A stretch of DNA of 64,000 bases from Ceratopteris richardii (taxonomy: Eukaryota; Streptophyta; Polypodiopsida; Polypodiales; Pteridaceae): the NCBI GenBank assembly GCA_020310875.1, contig CM035413.1:185599855-185663854 (forward strand), given 5' to 3'. The number at the start of each line of letters is the position of its first letter. Position 1 is the stretch's first letter. The notes under the pieces are model-generated. The model worked only from the letters and a program-made list of their open reading frames with translations, was not told where the DNA came from and ran no database searches. The translations under genes were made by a program, and so were the position numbers. Shown here piece by piece: positions 1-14,088 of this stretch.

Positions 1-1
1 A

Positions 2-3000
2 AATGTGGCACTCCTATCAGATTTAGAAGATCCAAGGAATAAGCATGAGGTACAAACAGGAGATGATACAAAACATCCTGTGGAGAAAATAGGCAATGTC
101 AAAGCACCTGATGGAAACATCAACCTACTCAGTAAGGTACTCTATGTCCCTACCATTACAAAGAATTTGATAAGTGTTGGGCAGATAGTAGAGAAAGGGT
201 TGCAAGTCAGGTTCACAAAAGCAGGAGCATTTGTTGAAGATCCAAGTCAAGGATTCAGAAGAATTGCAAAAGGTGAAAAGACAGGTAGATTGTTCACATT
301 TGAATTACAGGACACTAGAAACATTGCTCTCTTTAATTATGGTAGTCAGACACTCACAGAATTGGAAGTATGGCACAAAAGGTTAGCACATATTGGTGAA
401 AGGTCATTAAAGCAAATCTGCAGGGACCAAAGTGTACTTGGACTTCCTAATTTGTCAAAACAACATATGATTTATAAGTGTAGTGCATGTCAATTTGGAA
501 AGTCTCACAGGTTACCATTCATGAAGAAAGGTTATATGCATGGAGATCTCTTGGAGTTGGTTCATACAGATGTATGGGGACCTAGCAAGGAAGCTTCAAT
601 ATCTGGATCAAGGTATTATGTTTCCTTTATTGATGATTGCAGCAGATGGACTATCCTATTCTTTATGAAACACAAAGATGAAGTTTTTTCATGTTTCAAA
701 AGATATTTGGCTCTTGTGGAGAATCAAACAGGTAAATCACTAAAAAGGCTAAGGTCAGATGGAGGGGGAGAATACTTCTCCCATGATTTTGATTCTTTTC
801 TTCAAGAAAGAGGAATCAAAAGAGAGGTAACTACAAGGTACACTCCTGAGCAAAATGGAGTGGCAGAAAGGAGGAATAGAACAATTGTTGAAGCTGCAAG
901 GTCTATGTTAAATGAAAAGCATTTACCTAATTACTTATGGGCTGAGGCTGTATCTACAGCCACTTACTTGATTAACAGGTTGCCTTCAAAATCCCTTGAT
1001 GGGATGACTCCATATGAGGCTTGGAATGGAAGAAGACCAAGCTTAGATCATTGTAAAATTTTTGGATGTATTGCTTTTGCTCATGTTCCTTCACAGGTTA
1101 GAGGCAAGATGGATCCAAAGGCAGAAAGGTGTGTATTTATTGGATATGACAACAATCAAAAGGGCTACAGGTTATACAACCCTACCAACAAAGGATTCTT
1201 GGTAAGCAGAGATGTAGTTTTTGATGAGAACAATTCATGGTATGAAGATTCATGCAGAAAGGTCAATTTACCATATAATCTTGAAGAAGATTTTCCAAAG
1301 CTTGGTAGAGAACAACCGAAGATTGAAGAACAAGACACCTCAGAGGATGATGAAGAATCTTAGATGGAAAAGATCAAAGCATGGAAGTCTAAAGGTAAAG
1401 CAAAATTGCAGGAACTTGGACATGAGGTAGAATCATCACATCATGGCCTAAGAAGATCTATGAGGGAAAAGAAAAAACCAGAAAGGTATGGGTTTGACAC
1501 CTCATTAGTAACTAAACATTCTATCTACATAGCACAAGACATAAACCAAGAGGAGCCATCATCATTTGAAGAGGCCAAAGCAAAAACAGAATGGAAGCAT
1601 GCAATGAAGGAAGAGATTGAAGCACTTGAGGAAAACAACACTTGGGATTTGGTGCCCAAGACTTCATCCATGAAGGTAATAGGCTCAAGATGGGTCTATA
1701 AACTCAAGAAGAACTCTGATGGTTCCATTAACAGGTATAAGGCAAGGCTTGTAGCAAAAGGCTTTGCACAAACTCAGGGAATTGATTATGAGGAGACTTT
1801 CTCTCCCGTGGCAAAGATGCCTACTATTAGGGTTTTGCTTAGTATTGCCTCTTCCAAGAATTGGAAGATACTTCAACTAGATGTAAAGAATGCATTCTTG
1901 AATGGTTGGATAACAGAAGAGGTATATATGGCACAACCACCTGGTTTTGAGAATCAAGTTTATCCTGATTATGTGTGTAAACTTAACAAAGCATTGTATG
2001 GTCTCAAGCAAGCTCCAAGAGCTTGGAATTTCAGGCTTGTTTCATTTTTGCAGGACAAAGGCTTTCAACCAAGCAAGGCAGATCCTTCACTCTTTATTAA
2101 AAAGAGTAATTCCGAGGTCATCTACCTATGTGTATATGTAGATGATATTATATTGACAGGAAATGATGCAGATGGTATGAAGAAGATCAAAGATCAGATG
2201 AGAGAAGAGTTCAAGATAAGTGATTTGGGTTCACTTACCTACTTCCTAGGTTTGGAAGTTGTCTACAAAGATCATGGTTTGTTTCTCACTCAAAGGAAGT
2301 ACATTAAGGACATGTTGGCAAAATTCAAGATGCAAGATTGTAAGATTACAGGTACTCCAATGGAGGTCAATCACAAATTGAGCTCACATGAAGGTGAACT
2401 CATAGAGGACATCACATCATATCAAATTCTAGTGGGTAGTCTCAACTATGCCACATTGACAAGAGTAGATATATGTTACAGTGTGAGTGTGCTAAGCCAA
2501 TTTATGCATACACCAAGGAAACCACATATGGATGCTGCCAAAAGGATTCTCAAGTATCTCAAAGGAACCATAAATGAAGGACTTTATTATCCTTATGTAT
2601 CTGATTTAGGTTTGAAGCTATTTTCTGATGCAGATTGGGCTGGCTCCAAGGAAGATAGAAGGAGCACTTCAGGTTATCTTACCTTTGCAGGTTCAAAGCT
2701 TATTTCATGGTCATCCAAGAAGCAACCCACAGTTGCTCTCTCTTCTATTGAAGCTGAATATAGAGGTCTTTCCATAGCTACACAAGAAGCTATGTGGATG
2801 AAGACATTATTCAAAGATCTTGGATTGGAGTTTGGAACTCCAACTATTTTTGGTGACAATATGAGTTCTATTCACTTGGCTGCTAATCCTATTTTTCATG
2901 CAAGGACTAAACATATTGAAGTTCATTATATTTATGTATGAGAGAAGGTTCTAAGCAAAGAGATTCAAATATCATATGTGTCCACTCATCGACAATGTGC

Positions 3001-3085
3001 AGATATTCTAACCAAAGCATTGGATGGTACAAAGCTTTGCAAATTCAAGGCTATGATTGGTTTGCAGGTAATCTTGGAAGATTGA
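2..3085 (+). pseudogene. Family A copy 1 gag-pol (5'-truncated by window), two in-frame stops
   Basis: The frame begins inside the protease domain, just after the position of the DSGCSNH motif in the other copies. It continues through integrase (WHKRLAH zinc-binding start, HTDVWGP, RSDGGGEY and NGVAERRN giving the D,D,E triad), reverse transcriptase (YVDD at about 2137) and RNase H (SDADWAG and STEAEY-type motifs, here SIEAEY). The frame is never shifted, but it is cut by TAG at 1361-1363 between integrase and RT and by TGA at 2939-2941 near the RNase H end. The other copies have C at both mutated positions (CAG or CAT, and CGA), so both stops are C-to-T changes. The frame then runs on to a terminal TGA at 3083-3085. 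The truncation is only the window edge. It cannot make a complete polyprotein without readthrough. Confidence 0.92.
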
Positions 3086-3106
3086 AGACCTCAAGCATAC
3101 TTGGCT

Positions 3107-3117
3107 TGAGGGGGAGC
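3107..3117 (+). other. Polypurine tract of family A
   Basis: The purine run gagggggagc lies immediately before the LTR start and would prime plus-strand DNA synthesis. The same tract precedes the LTRs at 8658, 14089 and 19376. Confidence 0.8.
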
Positions 3118-4389
3118 TATTGGAGCAAGTCTATGACAAGCCTAAGTATTGGCTTGAGTCTCACAAAGTCTTAGAAGAATCTTTAAAAAGAAGACTATGT
3201 AAAGTTCACTTCTGAACTACCTCTTATAACTTTTGTAGAGTTTACTTAATGTAAAAGTAAGAGAATCTTAAGTGGTTGAGTCCACTTGATCAAGAATGGA
3301 AAGAGGAGCCACGAATTCGTGATTTGTGGTAGGTAGAGAATCAAATCAATCATTGATTGATTGGGGAGTGATTGAGGGAAGTTAGCCTCCCAAACTCAAC
3401 TATAAATAGATGGCAGTTTTAGTCGTGGTTAGAGAGACCTATGTGAAGACCTCCAAGAGCTGAGCTTTATGCCATATCAAGGTGTGATTACAAGGCACAC
3501 ACATGTATCAGTAAGTCATTGTATTGTACAAGCAATATACTTTCATTTTCATGATTATTTGAGTTCACCTTTCCATGTTCTTGTGAAGTGTACTACTCAC
3601 TGCCATTACTCTCAGTTTTCTCAGTCAGCTTGCAGAGATGTTTTCTCTGAGCTTGGTGCATTATTTTCAATGATTTAACTTGGTAAAGTTAGCTCTATAA
3701 GTCTACTATATGCTCACAAATTTTCATGTCATTTGAATGTTGCAATCTTCAGTTATGTTCATTTGAAGTCAACAGGGTCTGTTCATCTTCACTTCTCTGT
3801 CAGGTACCCGACTTTTTCACTCATCTTGTCAGAGCCATTTCTCAGTGGTTACTTACGCAAATTCAGTGATTTAAAGCTTGTTGGATTCATCTTACCTTCT
3901 AGTATAACCATACAAATTTCCATAATCATTGGATTTCTACGTTTTGAGTTATGTTGATTGTTCTGGTCACTGGTCTATTTCTGTAGCAGCCCGTGAAAAT
4001 CGGGATGATATCATCACTTGTTAAAACTCATTCTCAATGTGTGGTTCATTATTTTTTATGAGATTACTCTTGAAAGTTAGCTCTTTAAGTTGCCTAGACT
4101 TCCCCAAGAGGAATTGAGCTAACTGCTGCTGTGCTCAGAGAATTATGTAAAACACTGGACAGGTGTATGAACCAAGAATAGCAAGTTTTCACCTCTGCGC
4201 TAACTCCAACTTATCTGTTTTGATCTATCTTTTTGAGAGTGATCTTCCAAGGTACATAGGGTGTCTAATACATCCATTGGCAAGCTAAGAGGGCCCACCA
4301 TATACTCCTGGAGTTCATTTGGCTGGTGTAGATCAAGGATTTTGCAACACCTCTTCATCTTCAAGCACATACCTATCTATCTCTTCATA
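3118..4389 (+). repeat. Family A LTR, copy a (1272 bp)
   Basis: The start is placed by homology with family C, whose LTR begins TGTTGG right after the same PPT; here it begins TATTGG. The end is the base before g + TGGTATCAGAGC (the PBS). The terminal dinucleotides are therefore TA at the 5' end and TA at the 3' end (the other copies end CA). A TATA box (TATAAATA) is at 3401-3408, and a perfect 12-bp palindrome CACGAATTCGTG lies upstream of it at 3310-3321. The downstream part holds repeated, diverged modules (near 3671, 3868, 4057, 4225). This LTR serves as 3' LTR of copy 1 and 5' LTR of copy 2. Confidence 0.9.
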
Positions 4390-4390
4390 G

Positions 4391-4402
4391 TGGTATCAGA
4401 GC
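4391..4402 (+). other. Primer binding site, family A copy 2
   Basis: TGGTATCAGAGC matches the complement of the 3' end of plant initiator methionine tRNA, one base after the LTR. It is the usual primer site for copia elements. Confidence 0.9.
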
Positions 4403-4415
4403 AAGGTTGGACAAC

Positions 4416-7400
4416 ATGGCAGATGGATTTCCTTCATCAATTGACAAATTGGATAGAGGTAATTACTCAGCTTGGTCATTAAGAATGGAAGCTTATCTCC
4501 AAGGTAGAAGGTTATATGGTTATGTGGTTGGAGATGAAGTTATGCCAAGTTTCAGGAACAAAAGTCAACCAACACAAGAAGAGCAAGAAAGATTGAGCAC
4601 ATGGTGCTCCAAGGATGCACTTGCAAGGTCTTATCTCCTCAACTCTATCTCAGATTTTTTGTTGCCTCACATTAGAAGTTGTAAGACATCTCAGGAAGTG
4701 TGGGATGCACTTGAAGCTTTCTTTTCTTCAAGTACCAAAGCTAGGAAGCATCAACTATGGCTGGAGTTCACAACTCTCAAGAAGGCTCCCAAACAAAATG
4801 TGACTGATTTTGTCACAAAGCTCAAGGACATAGCGGATCAGTTGGGAAGCATTGGAGAGGTAATAGATGAAGAGCAAATTGTAAGGCAGGTCATCAATGG
4901 CTTGAAGGCAGATGATAAGTGGGAAGCATTCACCACAGCTATGGATTTGTACATGGACATGCATGTACCTGATTTCAACACACTCATTGGACAACTACTT
5001 ACTCAAGAGGCAAAGCTTATCAAAAATGGAGAAAGCTCTAAAGTTAATCAATCTTCAGCTTTATACATGGATAAAAGCAAGTCTAAAGATAACAAAGGAA
5101 AGGCAAAGAGAGTGGATGATGAAGCAGGTACATATCAAGCTAACTATGCAGGTAGAGGAAGACATGGCAGAGGTAGAGGAAGAGGAGGTAGACAAGGCAG
5201 GGGGAGATCCCAAGACTCCAACTCATGTTCTATTTGTGGATTAACTAATCATACAACTGAAAATTGCTTTAGGAATTCCAGGAATCAAAGAGGCAGAGGA
5301 TACAATAGAGGAAGTTATGGCTACTCAAGAGGAAGGTTCAACAACTACCATGGCAACTACAACAACTACAATCATTCAAACTATCAAGGAGGCTACAAAG
5401 GAAGGAGAGACTACAATAACTACACAGAAGACTCAAACAAAGAGGATTCATTATTGATCATGAACATGGCTATGCCACAAGGTAAATCTGATGAGCATAT
5501 TTTCTACATAGATTCAGGTTGTTCAAATCATGTGGCAGGAAATGTGGCACTCCTATCAGATTTAGAAGATCCAAGGAATAAGCATGAGGTACAAACAGGA
5601 GATGATACAAAACATTCTGTGGAGAAAATAGGCAATGTCAAAGCACCTGATGGAAACATCAACCTACTCAGTAAGGTACTCTATGTCCCTACCATTACAA
5701 AGAATTTGATAAGTGTTGGGCAGATAGTAGAGAAAGGGTTGCAAGTCAGGTTCACAAAAGCAGGAGCATTTGCTGAAGATCCAAGTCAAGGATTCAGAAG
5801 AATTGCAAAAGGTGAAAAGACAGGTAGATTGTTCACATTTGAATTACAGGACACTAGAAACATTGCTCTCTTTAATTATGGTAGTCAGACACTCACAGAA
5901 TTGGAAGTATGGCACAAAAGGTTAGCACATATTGGTGAAAGGTCATTAAAGCAAATCAGCAGGGACCAAAGTGTACTTGGACTTCCTAATTTGTCAAAAC
6001 AACATATGATTTATAAGTGTAGTGCATGTCAATTTGGAAAGTCTCACAGGTTACCATTCATGAAGAAAGGTTATATGCATGGAGATCTCTTGGAGTTGGT
6101 TCATACAGATGTATGGGGACCTAGCAAGGAAGCTTCAATATCTGGATCAAGGTATTATGTTTCCTTTATTGATGATTGCAGCAGATGGACTATCCTATTC
6201 TTTATGAAACACAAAGATGAAGTTTTTTCATGTTTCAAAAGATATTTGGCTCTTGTGGAGAATCAAACAGGTAAATCACTAAAAAGGCTAAGGTCAGATG
6301 GAGGGGGAGAATACTTCTCCCATGATTTTGATTCTTTTCTTCAAGAAAGAGGAATCAAAAGAGAGGTAACTACAAGGTACACTCCTGAGCAAAATGGAGT
6401 GGCAGAAAGGAGGAATAGAACAATTGTTGAAGCTGCAAGGTCTATGTTTTAAATGAAAAGCATTTACCTAATTACTTATGGGCTGAGGCTGTATCTACAG
6501 CCACTTACTTGATTAACAGGTTGCCTTCAAAATCCCTTGATGGGATGACTCCATATGAGGCTTGGAATGGAAGAAGACCAAGCTTAGATCATTGTAAAAT
6601 TTTTGGATGTATTGCTTTTGCTCATGTTCCTTCACAGGTTAGAGGCAAGATGGATCCAAAGGCAGAAAGGTGTGTATTTATTGGATATGACAACAATCAA
6701 AAGGGCTATAGGTTATACAACCCTACCAACAAAGGATTCTTGGTAAGCAGAGATGTAGTTTTTGATGAGAACAATTCATGGTATGAAGATTCATGCAGAA
6801 AGGTCAATTTACCATATAATCTTGAAGACGATTTTCCAAAGCTTGGTAGAGAACAACCGAAGATTGAAGAACAAGACACCTCAGAGGATGATGAAGAATC
6901 TCATATGGAAAAGATCAAAGCATGGAAGTCTAAAGGTAAAGCAAAATTGCAGGAACTTGGACATGAGGTAGAATCATCACATCATGGCCTAAGAAGATCT
7001 ATGAGGGAAAAGAAAAAACCAGAAAGGTATGGGTTTGACACCTCATTAGTAACTAAACATTCTATCTACATAGCACAAGACATAAACCAAGAGGAGCCAT
7101 CATCATTTGAAGAGGCCAAAGCAAAAACAGAATGGAAGCATGCAATGAAGGAAGAGATTGAAGCACTTGAGGAAAACAACACTTGGGATTTGGTGCCCAA
7201 GACTTCATCCATGAAGGTAATAGGCTCAAGATGGGTCTATAAACTCAAGAAGAACTCTGATGGTTCCATTAACAGGTATAAGGCAAGGCTTGTAGCAAAA
7301 GGCTTTGCACAAACTCAGGGAATTGATTATGAGGAGACTTTCTCTCCTGTGGCAAAGATGCCTACTATTAGGGTTTTGCTTAGTATTGCCTCTTCCAAGA

Positions 7401-8625
7401 ATTGGAAGATACTTCAACTAGATGTAAAGAATGCATTCTTGAATGGTTGGATAACAGAAGAGGTATATATGGCACAACCACCTGGTTTTGAGAATCAAGT
7501 TTATCCTGATTATGTGTGTAAACTTAACAAAGCATTGTATGGTCTCAAGAAAGCTCCAAGAGCTTGGAATTTCAGGCTTGTTTCATTCTTGCAGGACAAA
7601 GGCTTTCAACCAAGCAAGGCAGATCCTTCACTCTTTATTAAAAAGAGTAATTCCGAGGTCATCTACCTATGTGTATATGTAGATGATATTATATTGACAG
7701 GAAATGATGCAGATGGTATGAAGAAGATCAAAGATCATATGAGAGAAGAGTTCAAGATAAGTGATTTGGGTTCACTTACCTACTTCCTAGGTTTGGAAGT
7801 TGTCTACAAAGATCATGGTTTGTTTCTCACTCAAAGGAAGTACATTAAGGACATGTTGGCAAAATTCAAGATGCAAGATTGTAAGATTACAGGTACTCCA
7901 ATGGAGGTCAATCACAAATTGAGCTCACATGAAGGTGAACTCATAGAGGACATCACATCATATCAAATTCTAGTGGGTAGTCTCAACTATGCCACATTGA
8001 CAAGAGTAGATATATGTTACAGTGTGAGTGTGCTAAGCCAATTTATGCATACACCAAGGAAACCACATATGGATGCTGCCAAAAGGATTCTCAAGTATCT
8101 CAAAGGAACCATAAATGAAGGACTTTATTATCCTTATGTATCTGATTTAGGTTTGAAGCTATTTTCTGATGCGGATTGGGCTGGCTCCAAGGAAGATAGA
8201 AGGAGCACTTCAGGTTATCTTACCTTTGCAGGTTCAAAGCTTATTTCATGGTCATCCAAGAAGCAACCCACAGTTGCTCTCTCTTCTACTGAAGCTGAAT
8301 ATAGAGGTCTTGCCATAGCTACACAAGAAGCTATGTGGATGAAGACATTATTCAAAGATCTTGGATTGGAGTTTGGAACTCCAACTATTTTTGGTGACAA
8401 TATGAGTTCTATTCACTTGGCTGCTAATCCTATTTTCATGCAAGTACTAAACATATTGAAGTTCATTATCACTATGTACGAGAGAAGGTTCTAAGCAAAG
8501 AGATTCAAATATCATATGTGTCCACTCATCAACAATGTGCAGATATTCTAACCAAAGCATTGGATGGTACAAAGCTTTGCAAATTCAAGGCTATGATTGG
8601 TTTGCAGGTAATCTTGGAAGATTGA
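4416..8625 (+). pseudogene. Family A copy 2 gag-pol, two frameshifts
   Basis: I place the start at the ATG 14 bases after the PBS (MADGFPSS), which matches element C. Gag has the copia-type N-terminal domain, an RG-rich stretch and a zinc knuckle of form CX2CX4HX4C (CSICGLTNHTTENC), followed by protease (DSGCSNH), integrase, RT (YVDD) and RNase H. Two extra T bases at about 6447-6450 in the integrase end the first frame at 6452. The rest is open in another frame from about 6458. A one-base loss at about 8431-8436 shifts the C-terminus, so the last part of RNase H is lost. A Q-to-K change in the usual LKQAPRAW motif of RT is also present. All other domains remain intact, so the copy is recently inactivated. 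Confidence 0.92.
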
Positions 8626-8657
8626 AGACCTCAAGCATACTTGGCTTGAGGGGGAGC

Positions 8658-9929
8658 TATTGGAGCAAGTCTATGACAAGCCTAAGTATTGGCTTGAGTC
8701 TCACAAAGTCTTAGAAGAATCTTTAAAAAGAAGACTATGTAAAGTTCACTTGTGAACTACCTCTTGCAACTTTTGAAGAGTTTACTTAATGTAAAAGTAA
8801 GAGAATCTTAAGTGGTTGAGTCCACTTGATCAAGAATGGAAAGAGGAGCCACAAATTCGTGATTTGTGGTAGGTAGAGAATCAAATCAATCATTGATTGA
8901 TTGGAGAGTGATTGAGGGAAGTTAGCCTCCCAAACTCAACTATAAATAGATGGCAGTTTTAGTCGTGGTTAGAGAGACCTATGTGAAGACCTCCAAGAGC
9001 TGAGCTTTATGCCATATCAAGGTGTGATTACAAGGCACACACATGTATCAGTAGGTCATTGTATTGTACAAGCAATATACTTTCATTTTCATGATTATTT
9101 GAGTTCACCTTTCCATGTTCTTGTGAAGTGTACTACTCACTGCCATTACTCTCAGTTTTCTCAGTCAGCGTGCAGAGATGTTTTCTCTGAGCTTGGTGCA
9201 TCATTTTCAATGATTTAACTTGGTAAAGTTAGCTCTATAAGTCTACTATATGCTCACAAATTTTCATGTCATTTGGATGTTGCAATCTTCAGTTATGCTC
9301 ATTTGAAGTCAACAGGGTCTGTTCATCTTCACTTCTCTGTCAGGTACCTGACTTTTTCACTCATCTTGTCAGAGCCATTTCGCAGTGGTTACTTATGCAA
9401 ATTCAGTGGTTTAAAGCTTTTTGGATTTAGCTTACCTTCTAGTATAACCATACAAATTTTCATAATCATTGGATTTCTACATTTTGAGTTATGTTGATTT
9501 TTCTGGTCACTGGTCTATTTCTGTAGCAGCCCGTGAAAATCGGGATGATGTCATCACTTGTTAAAACTCATTCTCAATGTGTGGTTCATTATTTTTTATG
9601 AGATTACTCTTGAAAGTTAGCTCTTTAAGTTGCCTAGACTTCCCCAAGAGGAATTGAGCTAATTACTGCTGTGCTCAGAGAATTATGTAAAACACTGGAC
9701 AGGTGTATGAACCAAGAATAGCAAGTTTTCACCTCTGAGCTAACTCCAACTTATCTGTTTTGATCTATCTTTTTGAGAGTGATCTTCCAAGGTACATAGG
9801 GTGTCTAATACATCCATTGGCAAGCTAAAACGGCCCACCATATACTCCTGGAGTTCATTTGGCTGGTGTAGATCAAGGATTTTGCAACACCTCTTCATCT
9901 TCAAGCACATACCTATCTATCTCTTCACA
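8658..9929 (+). repeat. Family A LTR, copy b (1272 bp)
   Basis: It has the same length and layout as copy a: starts TATTGG after the PPT, ends CA before g + PBS. TATA box TATAAATA at 8941-8948. The upstream palindrome is broken here (CACAAATTCGTG, 8850-8861). Confidence 0.9.
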
Positions 9930-9930
9930 G

Positions 9931-9942
9931 TGGTATGAGAGC
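9931..9942 (+). other. Mutated primer binding site, family A copy 3
   Basis: The site reads TGGTATGAGAGC, one mismatch (C to G) from the TGGTATCAGAGC seen in copies 2 and 4 and in elements B, C and D. Priming would be weakened; this is inference. Confidence 0.8.
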
Positions 9943-9955
9943 AAGGTTGGACAAC

Positions 9956-12900
9956 ATAGCAGATGGATTTCCTTCATCAATTGACAAATTGGATAGAGGT
10001 AATTACTCAGCTTGGTCATTAAGAATGGAAGCTTATCTCCAAGGTAGAAGGTTATATGGTTATGTGGTTGGAGATGAAGTTATGCCAAGTTTCAGGAACA
10101 AAAGTCAACCAACACAAGAAGAGCAAGAAAGATTGAGCACATGGTGCTCCAAGGATGCACTTGCAAGGTCTTATCTCCTCAACTCTATCTCAGATTTTTT
10201 GTTGCCTCACATTAGAAGTTGTAAGACATCTCAGGAAGTGTGGGATGCACTTGAAGCTTTCTTTTCTTCAAGTACCAAAGCTAGGAAGCATCAACTATGG
10301 CTGGAGTTCACAACTCTCAAGAAGGCTCCCAAATAAAATGTGACTGATTTTGTCACAAAGCTCAAGGACATAGCGGATCAGTTGGGAAGCATTGGAGAGG
10401 TAATAGATGAAGAGCAAATTGTAAGGCAGGTCATCAATGGCTTGAAGGCAGATGATGAGTGGGAAGCATTCACCACAGCTATGGATTTGTACATGGACAT
10501 GCATGTACCTGATTTCAACACACTCATTGGACAACTACTTACTCAAGAGGCAAAGCTTATCAAAAATGGAGAAAGCTCTAAAGGTAATCAATCTTCAGCT
10601 TTATACATGGATAAAAGCAAGTCTAAAGATAACAAAGGAAAGGCAAAGAAAGTGGATGATGAAGCAGGTACATATCAAGCTAACTATGCAGGTAGAGGAA
10701 GACATGGCAGAGGTAGAGGAAGAGGAGGTAGACAAGGCAGGGGGAGATCCCAAGACTCCAACTCATGTTCTATTTGTGGATTAACTAATCATACAACTGA
10801 AAATTGCTTTAGGAATTCCAGGAATCAAAGAGGCAGAGGATACAATAGAGGAAGTTATGGCTACTCAAGAGGAAGGTTCAACAACTACCATGGCAACTAC
10901 AACAACTACAATCATTCAAACTATCAAGGAGGCTACAAAGGAAGGAGAGACTACAATAACTACACAGAAGACTCAAACAAAGAGGATTCATTATTGATCA
11001 TGAACATGGCTATGCCACAAGGTAAATCTGATGAGCATATTTTCTACATAGATTCAGGTTGTTCAAATCATGTGGCAGGAAATGTGGCACTCCTATCAGA
11101 TTTAGAAGATCCAAGGAATAAGCATGAGGTACAAACAGGAGATGATACAAAACATCCTGTGGAGAAAATAGGCAATGTCAAAGCACCTGATGGAAACATC
11201 AACCTACTCAGTAAGGTACTCTATGTCCCTACCATTACAAAGAATTTGATAAGTGTTGGGCAGATAGTAGAGAAAGGGTTGCAAGTCAGGTTCACAAAAG
11301 CAGGAGCATTTGTTGAAGATCCAAGTCAAGGATTCAGAAGAATTGCAAAAGGTGAAAAGACAGGTAGATTGTTCACATTTGAATTACAGGACACTAGAAA
11401 CATTGCTCTCTTTAATTATGGTAGTCAGACACTCACAGAATTGGAAGTATGGCACAAAAGGTTAGCACATATTGGTGAAAGGTCATTAAAGCAAATCTGC
11501 AGGGACCAAAGTGTACTTGGACTTCCTAATTTGTCAAAACAACATATGATTTATAAGTGTAGTGCATGTCAATTTGGAAAGTCTCACAGGTTACTATTCA
11601 TGAAGAAAGGTTATATGCATGGAGATCTCTTGGAGTTGGTTCATACAGATGTATGGGGACCTAGCAAGGAAGCTTCAATATCTGGATCAAGGTATTATGT
11701 TTCCTTTATTGATGATTGCAGCAGATGGACTATCCTATTCTTTATGAAACACAAAGATGAAGTTTTTTCATGTTTCAAAAGATATTTGGCTCTTGTGGAG
11801 AATCAAACAGGTAAATCACTAAAAAGGCTAAGGTCAGATGGAGGGGGAGAATACTTCTCCCATGATTTTGATTCTTTTCTTCAAGAAAGAGGAATCAAAA
11901 GAGAGGTAACTACAAGGTACACTCCTGAGCAAAATGGAGTGGCAGAAAGGAGGAATAGAACAATTGTTGAAGCTGCAAGGTCTATGTTAAATGAAAAGCA
12001 TTTACCTAATTACTTATGGGCTGAGGCTGTATCTACAGCCACTTACTTGATTAACAGGTTGCCTTCAAAATCCCTTGATGGGATGACTCCATATGAGGCT
12101 TGGAATGGAAGAAGACCAAGCTTAGATCATTGTAAAATTTTTGGATGTATTGCTTTTGCTCATGTTCCTTCACAGGTTAGAGGCAAGATGGATCCAAAGG
12201 CAGAAAGGTGTGTATTTATTGGATATGACAACAATCAAAAGGGCTACAGGTTATACAACCCTACCAACAAAGGATTCTTGGTAAGCAGAGATGTAGTTTT
12301 TGATGAGAACAATTCATGGTATGAAGATTCATGCAGAAAGGTCAATTTACCATATAATCTTGAAGAAGATTTTCCAAAGCTTGGTAGAGAACAACCGAAG
12401 ATTGAAGAACAAGACACCTCAGAGGATGATGAAGAATCTCAGATGGAAAAGATGAAAGCATGGAAGTCTAAAGGTAAAGCAAAATTGCACGAACTTGGAC
12501 ATGAAGTAGAATCATCACATCATGGCCTAAGAAGATCTATGCGGGAAAAGAAAAAACCAGAAAGGTATGGGTTTGACACCTCATTAGTAACTAAACATTC
12601 TATCTACATAGCACAAGACATAAACCAAGAGGAGCCATCATCATTTGAAGAGGCCAAAGCAAAAACGGAATGGAAGCATGCAATGAAGGAAGAGATTGAA
12701 GCACTTGAGGAAAACAACACTTGGGATTTGGTGCCCAAGACTTCATCCATGAAGGTAATAGGCTCAAGATGGGTCTATAAACTCAAGAAGAACTCTGATG
12801 GTTCCATTAACAGGTATAAGGCAAGGCTTGTAGCAAAAGGCTTTGCACAAACTCAGGGAATTGATTATGAGGAGACTTTCTCTCCTGTGGCAAAGATGCC

Positions 12901-14058
12901 TACTATTAGGGTTTTGCTTAGTATTGCCTCTTCCAAGAATTGGAAGATACTTCAACTAGATGTAAAGAATGCATTCTTGAATGGTTGGATAACAGAAGAG
13001 GTATATATGGCACAACCACCTGGTTTTGAGAATCAAGTTTATCCTGATTATGTGTGTAAACTTAACAAAGCATTGTATGGTCTCAAGCAAGCTCCAAGAG
13101 CTTGGAATTTTAGGCTTGTTTCATTCTTGCAGGACAAAGGCTTTCAACCAAGCAAGGCAGATCCTTCACTCTTTATTAAAAAGAGTAATTCCGAGGTCAT
13201 CTACCTATGTGTATATGTAGATGATATTATATTGACAGGAAATGATGCAGATGGTATGAAGAAGATCAAAGATCATATGAGAGAAGAGTTCAAGATAAGT
13301 GATTTGGGTTCACTTACCTACTTCCTAGGTTTGGAAGTTGTCTACAAAGATCATGGTTTGTTTCTCACTCAAAGGAAGTACATTAAGGACATGTTGGCAA
13401 AATTCAAGATGCAAGATTGTAAGATTACAGGTACTCCAATGGAGGTCAATCACAAATTGAGCTCACATGAAGGTGAACTCATAGAGGACATCACATCATA
13501 TCAAATTCTAGTGGGTAGTCTCAACTATGCCACATTGACAAGAGTAGATATATGTTACAGTGTGAGTGTGCTAAGCCAATTTATGCACACACCAAGGAAA
13601 CCACATATGGATGCTGCCAAAAGGATTCTCAAGTATCTCAAAGGAACCATAAATGAAGGACTTTATTATCCTTATGTATCTGATTTAGGTTTGAAGCTAT
13701 TTTCTGATGCAGATTGCGCTGGCTCCAAGGAAGATAGAAGGAGCACTTCAGGTTATCTTACCTTTGCAGGTTCAAAGCTTATTTCATGGTCATCCAAGAA
13801 GCAACCCACAGTTGCTCTCTCTTCTACTGAAGCTGAATATAGAGGTCTTGCCATAGCTACACAAGAAGCTATGTGGATGAAGACATTATTCAAAGATCTT
13901 GGATTGGAGTTTGGAACTCCAACTATTTTTGGTGACAATATGAGTTCTATTCACTTGGCTGCTAATCCTATTTTTCATGCAAGGACAAAGCATTGGATGG
14001 TACAAAGCTTTGCAAATTCAAGGCTATGATTGGTTTGCAGGTAATCTTGGAACATTGA
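9956..14058 (+). pseudogene. Family A copy 3 gag-pol: lost start, Gag stop, 106-bp deletion
   Basis: The position of the gag ATG is ATA (9956-9958), a G-to-A change. The only nearby in-frame ATG is at 9935, inside the PBS. A TAA at 10334-10336 stops Gag after about 127 codons where the other copies have CAA. From 10340 the frame is open for 1229 codons through zinc knuckle, protease (DSGCSNH), integrase (D,D,E motifs intact), RT (YVDD) and most of RNase H. A 106-bp deletion at 13986/13987 then shifts the frame and removes the RNase H C-terminus. RNase H carries SDADCAG instead of SDADWAG, a change shared with copy 4. Confidence 0.92.
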
Positions 14059-14088
14059 AGATACAGCATACTTGGCTTGAGGGGGAGC